DNA of 5,684 nt, from NCBI GenBank assembly GCA_012511525.1, contig JAAZFW010000134.1, positions 1-5,684 of the forward strand, in the 5' to 3' direction. Positions 1-5,607 of this stretch are shown here, one piece after another. The position numbers and the translations under genes were made by a program. The notes under the pieces are model-generated. The model did not search any database. It saw only the letters and a list, made by a program, of their open reading frames with translations, and was not told the origin of the DNA. The stretch comes from Clostridiaceae bacterium (GTDB lineage Bacteria > Bacillota > Clostridia > Saccharofermentanales > UBA5734). Position 1 is the stretch's first letter; each line of letters opens with the position of its first letter.

Positions 1-540
1 CTTTTCAACCGTGAGCAAACAGGGCAGGAGGATTTTCTGCTTCTGCACGATTTGCTCCAGGTTGACATCGATCAGCAGGTGATCCGGTCCGACAGAGCCG
101 ATCGCCATGACATTGGCCGCGTGCGGCAGGTCCATGAATTCGGCGATTTCGGCGCCGACCTGAGCGGTGTCGCCGTCCGTGGTCTGCTTGCCGCAGATGA
201 TCAGGTCGTAATTGCCCAGGTGACGGATGCCTTGCGACAAGGTGTAGCTGGTCGCGACGACATCGGCCCCGGCAAAACGGCGGTCGGAGAGCAGGCAGGC
301 CTGGTCGGCGCCCATGGCCAGCGCTTCCTCGAGGATGCTCCTGGCCTGGGGCGGCCCCATGGACAGCGCCGTGACCGTACCGCCCGCTTGTTCGCGCAGC
401 TGCAGCGCAGTCTCGATGGCGAAAAGGTCATACGGATTCATCTTGCTTTCGACACCGCTGCGGTTCAGGACGCCGGTCTTTTCGTCGACGGTCACATGGG
501 TCGAACTGGGCACTTGCTTGATGCAGACGAGGATATTCAT
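1..540 (-). CDS. etfB: Electron transfer flavoprotein subunit beta (EtfB), N-terminal 180 residues, truncated by the window edge
   Basis: EtfB pairs with EtfA to form a soluble cytoplasmic flavoprotein that carries electrons from a flavin dehydrogenase. The visible 180 residues cover most of the ETF beta domain (full length is usually about 250-265). Seen directly: MNILVCIKQVP at the N-terminus, SMGPPQA at 60-66, MGAD at 76-79, the conserved SDRRFAGAD segment at 85-93 with ATSYTLSQG at 96-104, and the nucleotide-binding KQTTDGDTAQVGAEIAE at 118-134. The start at 540 is supported by a GGAG motif (551-548) seven bases upstream. Its ATG overlaps the TGA of the upstream GntR gene in an ATGA, so the two are co-transcribed and probably translationally coupled. 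The KQTTDGDTAQVG variant together with the GntR neighbour resembles, from memory of the family, the EtfB of lactate dehydrogenase/Etf complexes such as Acetobacterium LctB. That partner is an inference. An acyl-CoA dehydrogenase partner is possible. The 3' end lies beyond position 1. Confidence 0.95.
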   Translation of the reverse strand, partial: MNILVCIKQVPSSTHVTVDEKTGVLNRSGVESKMNPYDLFAIETALQLREQAGGTVTALSMGPPQARSILEEALAMGADQACLLSDRRFAGADVVATSYTLSQGIRHLGNYDLIICGKQTTDGDTAQVGAEIAEFMDLPHAANVMAIGSVGPDHLLIDVNLEQIVQKQKILLPCLLTVEK

Positions 541-1283
541 AGGCCATCTCCATTCGAACGGGTTATTTCCATCGCCGGACTTGCCAGCAGCGTGGCTTGG
601 GCGAACTGCAGGTGATCGCTCATCGCCTGGGCTGCGGCAACGCCCTGGTGGGTCTCGATCGCCGCCAGGATGCTCCGGTGCTGGTCCAGCAGGGCACGGG
701 CCTGGCTGGTGTCTTTGATGATCCTGGCCCGGTTGAGCCGGACGGAATTTTCGAGCAAACAGGCGACGCACTCGGCGGCCTTGGTCAGCACATAGTTGTC
801 GGAGCAGGCGAAAACCGCCTGGTGAAACTCGATGTCGGCCTCAGCACCCAGATCGGGCTCGTTGCCCTCGATGGCCTGTTCCATCGCCGCCAAGGCTCTT
901 TTCAGGGCATCCAGACCGGCAGGCAGGTGCTTGTCCGCCGCGATACGGACCGCTTCGGCCTCGATCAGGAGCCGGAAATCGAGCAGGTCCTGCTCGACAC
1001 GCTCCTGGCGGATGAAGATCGGGGCGATCGTCGTGATGAAGGGGCCGATGTTGAGGTTGGTGACGAACGTTCCGCCGCCCGGGCGGATCTCGATCAGGCC
1101 GATGATCTCCAGGACGCGGAATGCTTCGCGGATCGACGCGCGGCTGACCGCGAAACGTTCCGCAAGATCCCGTTCGGCCGGCAGCCTGTCGCCAGGGCGC
1201 AGCTGCCCGCTGGAAATCAGCTGGATAAACTGGTCCATGACGGACTGGTAAAGGCGCCGGTTGCTGACCGGATCGATCTTCAT
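537..1283 (-). CDS. FadR-subfamily GntR transcriptional regulator (winged HTH plus FCD ligand-binding domain)
   Basis: A cytoplasmic DNA-binding regulator of 248 residues, the usual FadR/LldR length. The N-terminal winged helix-turn-helix spans about residues 11-74 and contains the canonical series RPGDRLPAERDLAERF, SRASIREAFRVLE and IRPGGGTFV. The C-terminal all-helical FCD domain (about 95-230) keeps the D-x3-H pattern (D150, H154) and later histidines H202 and H224. These are the positions that bind a metal in FCD domains and help hold carboxylate ligands. The reading frame is open further upstream to a GTG at 1301, but the ATG at 1283 is preferred because AGGAG (1295-1291) lies six bases before it. 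The ATG at 1289 abuts that AGGAG with no spacing. The gene overlaps etfB by four bases. With an operator of its family at its own promoter, it is probably an autorepressor relieved by a small acid such as lactate. The ligand is inferred from context only. Confidence 0.93.
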   Translation of the reverse strand: MKIDPVSNRRLYQSVMDQFIQLISSGQLRPGDRLPAERDLAERFAVSRASIREAFRVLEIIGLIEIRPGGGTFVTNLNIGPFITTIAPIFIRQERVEQDLLDFRLLIEAEAVRIAADKHLPAGLDALKRALAAMEQAIEGNEPDLGAEADIEFHQAVFACSDNYVLTKAAECVACLLENSVRLNRARIIKDTSQARALLDQHRSILAAIETHQGVAAAQAMSDHLQFAQATLLASPAMEITRSNGDGL

Positions 1284-1302
1284 AAGCATCTCCTGCAGCA
1301 CA

Positions 1303-1330
1303 TGGTCAGGTGGTCAGACCAATTATACCA
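1303..1330. promoter_or_regulatory. FadR/GntR-type operator over the gntR-etfB transcription start
   Basis: TGGTCAGACCA at 1311-1321 is a perfect inverted repeat of the form TGGT-N3-ACCA, the consensus bound by FadR-subfamily GntR proteins. It sits immediately downstream of the -10 box and covers the expected +1, so a bound dimer would block initiation. A second TGGT (1303-1306) and a second ACCA (1327-1330) flank it almost symmetrically (outer centre 1316.5, inner centre 1316), giving a nested inverted repeat. The outer ACCA arm is also the TGG of the extended -10. The sequence TGGTCAG is repeated directly at 1303 and 1311. The most likely binder is the regulator encoded just downstream. Confidence 0.75.
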
Positions 1331-1349
1331 GACGAGCATCGGGTCTGAA
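1322..1349 (-). promoter_or_regulatory. Promoter of the gntR-etfB operon
   Basis: Read on the minus strand, a perfect TATAAT (1327-1322) is preceded by TG at the extended -10 position (TGGTATAAT, 1330-1322). A 4/6 -35 match, TTCAGA (1349-1344), lies 16 bases further upstream. Transcription would start near 1315, about 32 bases before the ATG at 1283. It lies in the short gap between the mannosidase stop and the regulator start and drives the regulator and etfB. Confidence 0.75.
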
Positions 1350-1369
1350 AAGGGCTTATCCGGAAAAAG
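1345..1369 (+). repeat. Copy 1 of a short degenerate intergenic repeat
   Basis: This 25-base stretch starts with CTGAAAAGGG and ends with AAAAAG. It matches 20 of 25 positions without gaps to 3949-3973. Both copies have the same orientation and lie in the intergenic regions on either side of the mannosidase gene. This copy overlaps the -35 region of the gntR promoter. Origin unknown; chance similarity of A-rich intergenic DNA is possible. Confidence 0.35.
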
Positions 1370-1385
1370 TCGGACAGGCCGTCCG
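1364..1385 (-). terminator. Weak candidate intrinsic terminator for the mannosidase gene
   Basis: On the minus strand, CGGAC (1385-1381), a five-base loop and GTCCG (1375-1371) form a short GC-rich stem. Two bases later comes a run of five T (1368-1364). It begins 16 bases after the mannosidase stop codon. The stem has only five pairs and the T run is short, so termination may be incomplete, which would allow read-through into gntR-etfB. Confidence 0.4.
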
Positions 1386-1400
1386 TGCCGTTTGCCTTTG

Positions 1401-3839
1401 TCAGGTGCCTGGCGAACCGTCCGGTTCTTCCAGCAGGCTGGCTTCTTTTATCGCGGGCGATTTCATGTCCAAAAGCAATGTTTTTATCTCATGAGGCGCC
1501 ATGGTCAGTCCGATGACCCCGGGCGGACTCATCTCAAGCGTGACATGGTCTTGCCTGCCGGCGTACTCCACCAATCTGATCACAAGATCCTCATGCTCTT
1601 CAGCTTGCTTGCAAACAGTCAGTATGCTTGACCTGGCGTCGATTTTCAAAAACGAGCCGTCACTGGGACGCGTTCCTTCGTGATTGGCCTCATTGACCGT
1701 GATGACCGGATTGTTGAACAGAGCAGCCTGCTCGGGAATGCTTTCTTTCTTCCAATCGCCATCATGGAACACGATCTTCCATCGGCCTTCCCGGACGCCC
1801 TGGTCGACATAATCGTACGCCCCGTCCGGATCAATCGGGTCTTGCCAGCTGAGATGTCCGCGAATCGGGCTCCTCAGCACGGTCATATTCATAACCGCGC
1901 CGGAGACATCGCAGGCAAAAAAACTGTCGCCGATCACGGTAACGCCTCTGTTTTTCCCGGAGACATCCAGCCATTCGCCGACCGGCATTTCCCGGCTGGT
2001 GCTATCCCGCCTGACCGATCCGTACGGGACTGACGCGCTGACGCGGGGGTCTTCGATCAGCGGATTGAAAGACAGCTTGAGCACTTTATGCTGCTCACGC
2101 CAAAATACCTTGAAACGGCCTTCGATGATATCCGTGTGGGCGTACAGTATAAAGTCCTGTTCGATCATCGAGCGGCCAAATTCGGCACTTGTCCTGATGA
2201 CAGACCGGATCGGACCATTTTCAAGCAGCCTGGATGAAATGAGCCTGAAGGGCCCTGCTTCCTCGCCAAACCCATCCACATCAAAGGCCCACGTGTCGCC
2301 CTGGTCTATCCTAACGACCGGTTCGGCGGCTTTTGCACAGACGGTCATGCCAGAAGATCGTTCAACGATCGATTCAATACATCCTGTCTTCTGACAGATC
2401 TGGATCCGGTACTTGTCGTTTTCCAAAGTGGACTGACCCGCCGTCATCTTTGCCTCAAACGGCTCGGGCTGTTTTTCTTGCCGGACAAAGAAGGTTCTGT
2501 ACCCCAGGGAAGGAAGATCGGCAACAAAGACAAACCGGGACCGGAAGCCGGGGAGGACCGATAATTCCTGGATGATTTGATTCGGACATATTCTGCCGTC
2601 TGAGTCAGCAACGGTCAACGGGCCCTTGTACCAGTCAAATTCCCAGGCCCACTGGCGCTCTGCTTCGATCGGGACGGTAACATCGAAAGCATTCAGGTTC
2701 CATACGACGACCGGGAATCCTTCCTGGGCGGTGTCGATGTCTTTGGTTATGCTCTGAAGCGAGACGTGGAGGATTTCAGCTGCGCTTTGGATGACCCGGC
2801 CGTGCATGTTTCTGGCGTCAAAAGCAGCAGGCTTGACACTTGCTCCGCCGATGATGTCGTGGAACTGGTTAAACAGCAAATCGTGCCAGGCCGCCCTGAG
2901 CTTATCTTTCGGATACGGGATATCGCAGAGGCATTTGGCAAAGATCCCGGCTTTCTCGGCATTCATCAGCGCGTACTCAGCCACCCGGTTGTTCTTTTTA
3001 ACCTCGGCATCGTTGCTGAAGACACCGAAGGCCTTAACCATCAGCTCACCGCAAAATTCCGGTATATCCCGGCCGCGCTGCCTGTCGAAATAGCTGTCGA
3101 CCCGGGTATACGCGGTGTCGAAGGTCTTTTCGGTGTCCTTGATCAAGCTGTTGATCTGCGCGATGGATTTTCTTGTCGGCGCGCCGCCGTGATTCGAGAC
3201 CCCGTACAGCATGAGCAAATCATGCCCGAACTTCGGCAGCTTCACGCTAGCCTCATACGCGTCCTGATCCAGGGAAGTCGAAAACTGGTTTGCTCCGTCT
3301 CCGCCGCACCGGTAAGCGAGGACAGAACTGCCGTCCGGACTTTGCCATCTGAACAAAGGGCCTGGCAGCGTCATTTCCCCGGCTGAAGGCCTGCCGAATA
3401 CATAATAGTCAATACCGGATTTGTTGAGTATTTGCGGCAGCATGACGTTATGGCCGAAGCTGTCTGTATTGAAACAGGATCGCGACCTCATCTTGAAATT
3501 TTCCTGCAGGTATCTTTGCCCGTAAAGTCCCTGGCGGACATAGCTCTCCCCAGAGGCGACATGGCAGTCAGGCTGAACCCACCAGCCTTCGACCAGTTCC
3601 CATTTTCCTTCCTCTACCTTGCGGCAAATTTCGCCGAACAGGGCAGGGTCGGTCGCTTTGATCCATTCAAATACAGGCGGACAGCTGAAAGAATAGATAA
3701 ATTCCGGCTCTTCGTCCATCCGCTCCAGAGCGGAGCGAAACGTCGACCGGATCGAGGCCATCGCCTCATCCCAGGTCCATAGCCATACCGGATCGAAATG
3801 GGTTGTTCCCGCCATGAAAATGCCATACTTAGCCGCCAT
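1401..3839 (-). CDS. GH38 family alpha-mannosidase, cytoplasmic
   Basis: An 812-residue glycoside hydrolase of family 38, a zinc-dependent retaining alpha-mannosidase fold. The N-terminal catalytic barrel (about 1-275) opens with TTHFDPVWLWTWDE (12-25), whose H14 and D16 fit the first two zinc ligands. NTDSFGHN (124-131) carries the expected nucleophile and zinc ligand D126. NQFHDIIGG (324-332) supplies the last zinc histidine, H327, inside the helical middle domain (about 285-365). GVSNHGGAPT (213-222) matches the conserved glycine-rich loop. The rest is the beta-rich C-terminal region typical of the family. No signal peptide or membrane segment is seen, so it acts inside the cell, probably on imported mannosides or mannosyl-glycan fragments; the exact linkage cannot be told. 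The start at 3839 has AAGGA (3853-3849) nine bases upstream. No transporter or kinase gene lies next to it. Sampled lines are lower in GC than the flanking genes, which hints at a separate origin. Confidence 0.93.
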   Translation of the reverse strand: MAAKYGIFMAGTTHFDPVWLWTWDEAMASIRSTFRSALERMDEEPEFIYSFSCPPVFEWIKATDPALFGEICRKVEEGKWELVEGWWVQPDCHVASGESYVRQGLYGQRYLQENFKMRSRSCFNTDSFGHNVMLPQILNKSGIDYYVFGRPSAGEMTLPGPLFRWQSPDGSSVLAYRCGGDGANQFSTSLDQDAYEASVKLPKFGHDLLMLYGVSNHGGAPTRKSIAQINSLIKDTEKTFDTAYTRVDSYFDRQRGRDIPEFCGELMVKAFGVFSNDAEVKKNNRVAEYALMNAEKAGIFAKCLCDIPYPKDKLRAAWHDLLFNQFHDIIGGASVKPAAFDARNMHGRVIQSAAEILHVSLQSITKDIDTAQEGFPVVVWNLNAFDVTVPIEAERQWAWEFDWYKGPLTVADSDGRICPNQIIQELSVLPGFRSRFVFVADLPSLGYRTFFVRQEKQPEPFEAKMTAGQSTLENDKYRIQICQKTGCIESIVERSSGMTVCAKAAEPVVRIDQGDTWAFDVDGFGEEAGPFRLISSRLLENGPIRSVIRTSAEFGRSMIEQDFILYAHTDIIEGRFKVFWREQHKVLKLSFNPLIEDPRVSASVPYGSVRRDSTSREMPVGEWLDVSGKNRGVTVIGDSFFACDVSGAVMNMTVLRSPIRGHLSWQDPIDPDGAYDYVDQGVREGRWKIVFHDGDWKKESIPEQAALFNNPVITVNEANHEGTRPSDGSFLKIDARSSILTVCKQAEEHEDLVIRLVEYAGRQDHVTLEMSPPGVIGLTMAPHEIKTLLLDMKSPAIKEASLLEEPDGSPGT

Positions 3840-3907
3840 GTCTGCTCATCCTTTATCCGTATCATGCTCTGGAATGCCGCCGTGATATAAGGTTCATGAC
3901 ACGCCTG

Positions 3908-3916
3908 ATTATATCA
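3908..3916 (-). promoter_or_regulatory. Extended -10 promoter of the GH38 mannosidase gene
   Basis: On the minus strand TGATATAAT (3916-3908) is a perfect TATAAT with the TGn extension. No convincing -35 hexamer is found at 16-18 bases, which suits an extended -10 promoter. Transcription would start near 3901, leaving a leader of about 60 bases before the ATG at 3839. Confidence 0.6.
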
Positions 3917-3923
3917 TCTTCCG

Positions 3924-3939
3924 GGCAAAACGTTTTTCC
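3924..3939. promoter_or_regulatory. LacI-like palindrome upstream of the mannosidase promoter
   Basis: AAAACGTTTT (3927-3936) is a perfect 10-base palindrome centred on CG. Extended to GGCAAAACGTTTTTCC (3924-3939) it is symmetric at 14 of 16 positions. A central CG with A/T-rich arms is the layout of many LacI-family sugar-regulator operators. It lies where the -35 of the mannosidase promoter would be, centred about 30 bases upstream of the expected start. No LacI-family gene is in the window, so the binder is unknown. Confidence 0.45.
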
Positions 3940-3948
3940 GAAGCGAAC

Positions 3949-3973
3949 CTGAAAAGGGTTTGCCAGAAAAAAG
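3949..3973 (+). repeat. Copy 2 of a short degenerate intergenic repeat
   Basis: CTGAAAAGGG followed by a variable middle and AAAAAAG, identical to 1345-1369 at 20 of 25 positions. It lies between the two divergent promoters of this intergenic region, upstream of both. Confidence 0.35.
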
Positions 3974-3981
3974 ACAAGAAA

Positions 3982-4016
3982 AATCGATCAAGTCGCTTTC
4001 TTTTGGTTGATCTATT
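3982..4016. promoter_or_regulatory. Inverted repeat overlapping the -35 of the carboxyltransferase promoter
   Basis: AATCGATCAA (3982-3991) and TTGATCTATT (4007-4016) are inverted repeats with one mismatch in ten, separated by 15 bases, with half-site centres 25 bases apart. The right arm contains the -35 hexamer TTGATC. It could bind a dimeric regulator of the carboxyltransferase operon. The A/T-rich setting makes chance possible. Confidence 0.35.
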
Positions 4017-4035
4017 GCCGAGCATAAATTATAAT
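4007..4035 (+). promoter_or_regulatory. Promoter of the carboxyltransferase operon
   Basis: TTGATC (4007-4012, 4/6 of the -35 consensus) lies 17 bases before a perfect TATAAT (4030-4035), the optimal spacing for a housekeeping sigma factor. Transcription is expected near 4041-4043, giving a leader of about 74 bases before the ATG at 4116. Confidence 0.75.
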
Positions 4036-4041
4036 CATATG

Positions 4042-4075
4042 CGGTGGACGTTCGACTTGTGTCGCCCGTCCATCG
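4042..4075 (+). other. Long hairpin at the predicted 5' end of the carboxyltransferase mRNA
   Basis: CGGTGGACG (4042-4050) pairs with CGTCCATCG (4067-4075) over nine positions, one of them G-U. A 2x2 internal loop (TT/CC) follows, then CGAC (4053-4056) pairs with GTCG (4061-4064) around a TTGT tetraloop. No T run follows, so it is not an intrinsic terminator. The hairpin starts at about the predicted transcription start and leaves the ribosome binding site (4104-4110) free. It fits a 5' mRNA-stabilising structure or a binding site for a protein or RNA. It matches no riboswitch class I recognise. Confidence 0.55.
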
Positions 4076-4115
4076 GATGACCAACAGCAACGCATGTGTT
4101 AATGAGGTGAAATGA

Positions 4116-5582
4116 ATGGGATCTCGAGAGAAAATGACCGGGTATACCGCAAAGCGAGCTTCCATGGACACGGCCCGAGCCGGATCTGACATTTGTCGGC
4201 GTCGTATCGGGCAGTTCCTGGATCAAGATAGTTTTGTTGAACTGGAATCCCTGGTCACGGCAAACGGTCTGACATTCGGGCCGGAGCGCAAGAAGGCCGC
4301 CGGTGACGGTGTCGTCATGGGCTACGGGACGATCGATGGGCGAATGGTCTATCTGGCCGCGCAGGACCCGGACGTGCACGGCGGTTCGATTGGCAAAGCC
4401 CATGCGGACAAGATCGCCCGGGCACTTCAGCTGGCCTGCGACGCGCAGGTTCCATTCATCGGCCTTTACGATACGGGCGGCGCCCGGATCGAGGAGGGCA
4501 TTTTGGGCCTTGAGGGCCTCGGTAACCTGCTGGCCTCGCTCAATGCCTCGGCCGGCCTCATTCCCCGGATCGCCGCGGTGTACGGCCCCTGTGCCGGCGG
4601 CGCCGCCTACGCGGCCGCGCTCAGCGACTTTGTCCTGATGGCCGATAAAGGATCCGGGTTGTTCATGAACGGGCCGATGGTCGTTTCCGCACACGAGAAC
4701 AAGAGCATCGCCGCCGCCGATATCGGCGGGTCGGCCGTGCACGCGCAAAAAACCGGCCTGGCCAGCCTGACGGCATCCGACGAAGCCGGACTTGCCGAGC
4801 GCATCAAGCTCCTGATGGCCTATATTCCGGACAGCGGCATGGGCTTCATCCAGCCCGTCGACGGCCCCGACGATCCCAACCGTACGGAAGATCGCCTCGA
4901 CGAACTGGCCGCCACGCTCGATGATGGCTATGACATGCGCGAAATCGTGCGCCTTACCGTCGACACCGACAGCTTCCTGGAGCTTTCGGACCGCTATGCG
5001 CCCGGTATGGTGACCGGCCTGGCCCGGCTCGGCGGCCGGACCGTCGGCGTTCTGGCCCAGGCAGAACGGCGTGTCAGCCAGGCGATGGCGGCCAAAGCTG
5101 TCCGGCTGGCCGGCCTTTGCCAGAAACTCAATTTGCCCCTGATCACGTTTGTCGACGCGGAAGGGTACACGATCGGACTTTCCGACGAATGGAACGGGCT
5201 CGTCCAAAGCGGTGCGGACCTGATGCAGGCCATGCTCCAGCTCGACATCCCGCGCCTTGCCGTCATCGTCGGCAAAGCCATCGGGACAGCCTACCTCACG
5301 TTCAGCGGCAAGAGCTGCGGCACGGACCTGGTTTACGCCTGGCCGACCGCGGAAATCGCGGTCGTCAACGCGGACACGGCAGCGCACATCATATACCGCA
5401 AGGAAATCGCGGCGGCCGCTGACCCGATCACGGCACGCACCGATTTTGTCCGCAAGTACGAAGACGAGATTGCCAGCCCCTATGTCGCCGCATCGCTCGG
5501 GCATGTGGACGAGGTCATCTTGCCGTCGGCTACCCGGCCGCGCCTGATCAGTGCCCTCGACATGCTGACGACAGCTTATTAG
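4116..5582 (+). CDS. Biotin-dependent acyl-CoA carboxyltransferase subunit (propionyl-CoA carboxylase beta / methylmalonyl-CoA decarboxylase alpha family)
   Basis: A cytoplasmic crotonase-fold enzyme of 488 residues that moves a carboxyl group between biotin on a carrier protein and an acyl-CoA. The N-terminal half has GDGVVMGYGTIDGR (63-76), GGSIGKAHADK (89-99), the acyl-CoA-binding DTGGARIEEG (119-128) and the oxyanion loop GPCAGGAAY (157-165). The C-terminal half has FVDAEGYTIG (345-354), GKAIGTAY (386-393) and the signature DLVYAWPTAEIAVV (404-417). GAGGTGA (4104-4110) five bases upstream supports the ATG at 4116. It is shorter than common MmdA/PccB (about 510-530): the N-terminal KGKLTARERI segment is reduced to a CRRRIGQFLDQDSF-like remnant. 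The usual FLPG segment is replaced, and the second oxyanion motif has T391 and L394 in place of the G and D of propionyl-CoA carboxylases (GGAYD). The biotin carrier gene follows after 25 bases. The substrate, and carboxylase versus decarboxylase direction, are unresolved. Confidence 0.93.
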   Translation: MGSREKMTGYTAKRASMDTARAGSDICRRRIGQFLDQDSFVELESLVTANGLTFGPERKKAAGDGVVMGYGTIDGRMVYLAAQDPDVHGGSIGKAHADKIARALQLACDAQVPFIGLYDTGGARIEEGILGLEGLGNLLASLNASAGLIPRIAAVYGPCAGGAAYAAALSDFVLMADKGSGLFMNGPMVVSAHENKSIAAADIGGSAVHAQKTGLASLTASDEAGLAERIKLLMAYIPDSGMGFIQPVDGPDDPNRTEDRLDELAATLDDGYDMREIVRLTVDTDSFLELSDRYAPGMVTGLARLGGRTVGVLAQAERRVSQAMAAKAVRLAGLCQKLNLPLITFVDAEGYTIGLSDEWNGLVQSGADLMQAMLQLDIPRLAVIVGKAIGTAYLTFSGKSCGTDLVYAWPTAEIAVVNADTAAHIIYRKEIAAAADPITARTDFVRKYEDEIASPYVAASLGHVDEVILPSATRPRLISALDMLTTAY

Positions 5583-5607
5583 AAATAACGTGATGGAGGT
5601 CAAACAC

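Noticed and set aside
52..615. A 187-codon plus-strand open frame over etfB
   Set aside because: Antisense shadow of EtfB, whose conserved motifs are intact on the minus strand.
1284..1301. Upstream GTG (1301) and ATG (1289) as start codons of the GntR gene
   Set aside because: The AGGAG at 1295-1291 lies within or directly against these starts and can serve only the ATG at 1283. The GTG would also leave a leader of only about 14 bases after the predicted transcription start.
597..1631. A 344-codon open frame on the plus strand across the regulator and the end of the mannosidase
   Set aside because: It runs antisense to the GntR gene, crosses its promoter, and its translation shows no family motif. 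The regulator's winged HTH and FCD motifs decide the strand.
4042..4075. The leader hairpin as an intrinsic terminator or attenuator
   Set aside because: No T run follows the stem and no competing antiterminator pairing was found by eye in the rest of the leader.
3914..4192. A 92-codon minus-strand open frame in the divergent intergenic region
   Set aside because: It overlaps both divergent promoters, the hairpin leader and the start of the carboxyltransferase. No domain is seen in its translation.
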